A stretch of 17,214 nt of DNA. Origin: an uncultured Butyrivibrio sp. (lineage in GTDB: Bacteria > Bacillota > Clostridia > Lachnospirales > Lachnospiraceae). The notes under the pieces were generated by a model. It was given only the letters and a program-made list of their open reading frames with translations, was not told the DNA's origin and made no database searches. Shown here in pieces: positions 16,196 through 17,214 of the stretch. The stretch is from contig NZ_CAMVPU010000064.1 in assembly GCF_947169445.1 (NCBI RefSeq), positions 1-17,214 of the forward strand, read 5' to 3'. How positions within the stretch are numbered: the stretch's first letter is position 1; each line of letters starts with the position of its first letter. Both the position numbers and the translations under genes were made by a program.

Positions 16196-16204
16196 TGATA
16201 TAAA
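16196..16204 (+). promoter_or_regulatory. Possible extended -10 promoter for the ACT gene
   Basis: TGATATAAA gives a TGn extension joined to TATAAA, about 32 bp before the ACT-protein ATG. I see no convincing -35 at normal spacing. The 129-bp gap makes an internal promoter likely, but this assignment is tentative. Confidence 0.3.
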
Positions 16205-16235
16205 AATCTTAGCATGAACAACATAGGAGAATCCC

Positions 16236-16670
16236 ATGAGTATAAAACAGATTTCAGTCTTTTTGGAAAATAAGCCTGGCACGTTAAAAAAGCTCACCAG
16301 CGTTATGGCCAAGAACAACATCGACATGCGTGCTACTTCTCTTGCTGAGACCAAGGACTTTGGTATCGCCAGAATCATCGTTGATGACGCACTAGAAGCT
16401 GTCAACACACTTAAGGAAAATGATTTTGTAGCAAGTCTTACTCCTGTCCTTGCAGTTGAGATTCCTGACGAAGCAGGCGGACTTGATAAGCTCCTTGATG
16501 TCTTTGCAAACGCAGAAGTTAACATCGAGTACATGTATGCTTTCCCAGGTCGCGGCACAGAAGGCCACGCTTACATGATCTTCCGCGTTGGTGATACAAA
16601 GGCTGCAGAAGCAAAACTTACAGGAAAAGGTCTTAAGATTCTTTCTCAGGAAGATATTGCTAATATTTAA
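16236..16670 (+). CDS. Tandem ACT-domain protein, probable amino-acid sensor
   Basis: A 144-residue protein made almost entirely of two ACT domains: residues about 3-68, starting with ISVFLENKPGTL and NNIDMRATSL, and about 71-140, with VEIPDEAGGLDKLLDVF and VNIEYMYAF. ACT domains bind small ligands, usually amino acids, at domain interfaces and act as allosteric regulators. There is no attached enzyme or DNA-binding domain. AGGAGA precedes the ATG. Its place after iorA, iorB and a PaaK-like ligase suggests it senses an aromatic amino acid and regulates that module, directly or through a partner. Stand-alone ACT proteins next to aryl-CoA ligase and ior genes recur in anaerobes as far as I recall; the actual ligand is unknown. 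Confidence 0.88.
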   Translation: MSIKQISVFLENKPGTLKKLTSVMAKNNIDMRATSLAETKDFGIARIIVDDALEAVNTLKENDFVASLTPVLAVEIPDEAGGLDKLLDVFANAEVNIEYMYAFPGRGTEGHAYMIFRVGDTKAAEAKLTGKGLKILSQEDIANI

Positions 16671-16700
16671 CTGATAATGATGCCAAGAAAAAGGTATAAT
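16671..16700 (+). promoter_or_regulatory. Predicted promoter of the small unknown gene
   Basis: A perfect TATAAT (16695-16700) with a weak -35 CTGATA (16671-16676) at 18 bp. The predicted start near 16707 leaves about 43 nt before the ATG at 16750. This argues against the in-frame GTG at 16708, which would be leaderless. Confidence 0.5.
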
Positions 16701-16707
16701 ATATAAC

Positions 16708-16721
16708 GTGCCATGGGGCAC
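16708..16721 (+). repeat. Small GC-rich hairpin at the predicted transcript start
   Basis: GTGCC and GGCAC form a 5-bp stem around an ATGG loop, immediately after the predicted start site. It could be an operator or a 5'-end stabiliser; it is short enough to be chance. Confidence 0.3.
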
Positions 16722-16749
16722 AAAACTATTCATTTTAGTGGGACATTGC

Positions 16750-17130
16750 ATGGTTAACTTACAGCAAAAAGATATTGATAACTTTGATAGTATACTTGAT
16801 AAATTCATTATTCATTCGTATGAAGAAACAGGTGCAGAAGGAATTCTTGACGAGCGCGACAGTACTCCTTACTGTACTTATCAAAAATTTTATTTACAAG
16901 ACTTAATGAATGATGCCCTAGATAGTATTACCCAGGACAATGATGTAAAAGATGAAATTAAGAAATATTTATACGTTAGACTTGAAGAAAGATGTAATCC
17001 TGAACATATCTTTGAATTATTACAAAAAGAATATCCGGATGGTGAATGGAGTAAAAGACGTGAAGATGCCGTATTCTACGTACGGTTAATCTTCAAAGAA
17101 GAAAATGTATTATTCGGACGATATCACTAA
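16750..17130 (+). CDS. Hypothetical protein, 126 residues
   Basis: I do not recognise a family. The protein is predicted soluble, acidic and mainly helical, with no signal peptide or membrane segment. Visible features include a D/E-rich early part around EETGAEGILDERD, an aromatic cluster YCTYQKFYLQDL, and a C-terminal EYPDGEWSKRREDAVFYVRLIF stretch, given here in part: WSKRREDAVFYVRL. Two cysteines are far apart. The start at ATG 16750 is chosen because GTGGGA lies 7 nt upstream and because the promoter leaves no room for a leader before the in-frame GTG at 16708. It has its own promoter and is followed 10 bp later by GGGGAC repeat-like sequence, so it may belong to a separate, possibly mobile segment. 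Confidence 0.65.
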   Translation: MVNLQQKDIDNFDSILDKFIIHSYEETGAEGILDERDSTPYCTYQKFYLQDLMNDALDSITQDNDVKDEIKKYLYVRLEERCNPEHIFELLQKEYPDGEWSKRREDAVFYVRLIFKEENVLFGRYH

Positions 17131-17214
17131 TCAATGGGGACACCAAAGGGGACGGTTCTCAATGTGGTCAAATTAAGCCCAAAACCCGCATGAATACTGC
17201 TTTTCGCAAATTCC
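17131..17214. mobile_element. GGGGAC-containing sequence resembling the end of a REP/Y1-transposase-type element (partial)
   Basis: No coding region is evident. Two GGGGAC motifs occur in short succession (GGGGACACC at 17137-17145 and GGGGACGGTTCT at 17150-17161), followed by TGTGGTC. GGGGACGGTTCT-type strings recur around Y1 (IS200-like, REP-associated) transposase genes in many bacteria, from memory. The window ends before any transposase could be seen, so this is a resemblance only. Confidence 0.35.

Noticed and set aside
16145..16808. Minus-strand open frames of about 137-138 codons opposite the ACT gene
   Set aside because: The ACT protein on the plus strand is clearly real. The antisense products are rich in Ser, Cys and Phe with no family resemblance.
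1..17214. CRISPR arrays, tRNA or rRNA genes
   Set aside because: No regularly spaced repeats or tRNA-like cloverleaf sequence were seen, and the largest gap between genes is about 190 bp.

Overview
The window looks like chromosome from an anaerobic, low-GC Firmicute of the Lachnospiraceae type (Butyrivibrio or Pseudobutyrivibrio would fit). This rests on the AT-rich sequence, strong AGGAGG-type ribosome binding sites, the style of the hybrid histidine kinases, and a ferredoxin-dependent arylpyruvate oxidoreductase. The genus is an inference; there is no rRNA or tRNA here. No stretch without a gene exceeds about 190 bases.

Layout. (1) Bases 1-1029, minus strand: the N-terminal third of gltX, running off the left edge with its own strong promoter, preceded by dut (dUTPase). 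(2) Bases 1116-10454, minus strand: a tightly packed five-gene operon. In transcription order it encodes a receiver-GGDEF diguanylate cyclase, a two-receiver protein, a six-TM hybrid histidine kinase, a second six-TM hybrid kinase with a complete DegV (fatty-acid-binding) domain and an HPt domain fused to its C-terminus, and an AGCS-family sodium:amino-acid symporter. (3) Bases 10623-12257, minus strand: a stand-alone AMP-forming acyl-CoA ligase ending in a clear intrinsic terminator. (4) Bases 12258-12447: a compact divergent promoter region with two near-consensus promoters whose -35 boxes are 4 bp apart. (5) Bases 12448-16670, plus strand: iorA, iorB, a PaaK-type aryl-CoA ligase and a tandem-ACT protein. 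(6) Bases 16671-17214: a small unknown gene behind a good promoter, then GGGGAC-containing sequence resembling the ends of REP/Y1-transposase-type elements.

How the genes may work together. IorAB plus the PaaK-like ligase form an aryl-acid module. It either oxidises arylpyruvates from aromatic amino acids to arylacetyl-CoA and arylacetate, or runs in reverse to salvage phenylacetate or indoleacetate into aromatic amino acids, as known for rumen bacteria and methanogens. The ACT protein is a plausible amino-acid sensor for it. The signalling operon reads as a multistep phosphorelay: two membrane kinases, one HPt, active and degenerate receivers, and a c-di-GMP output, co-transcribed with an amino-acid transporter. 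The most unusual item is the kinase-receiver-DegV-HPt fusion, which places a putative lipid-binding module inside a phosphorelay protein. Next is a degenerate second GGDEF domain in the diguanylate cyclase that keeps an RxxD motif at I-site spacing.
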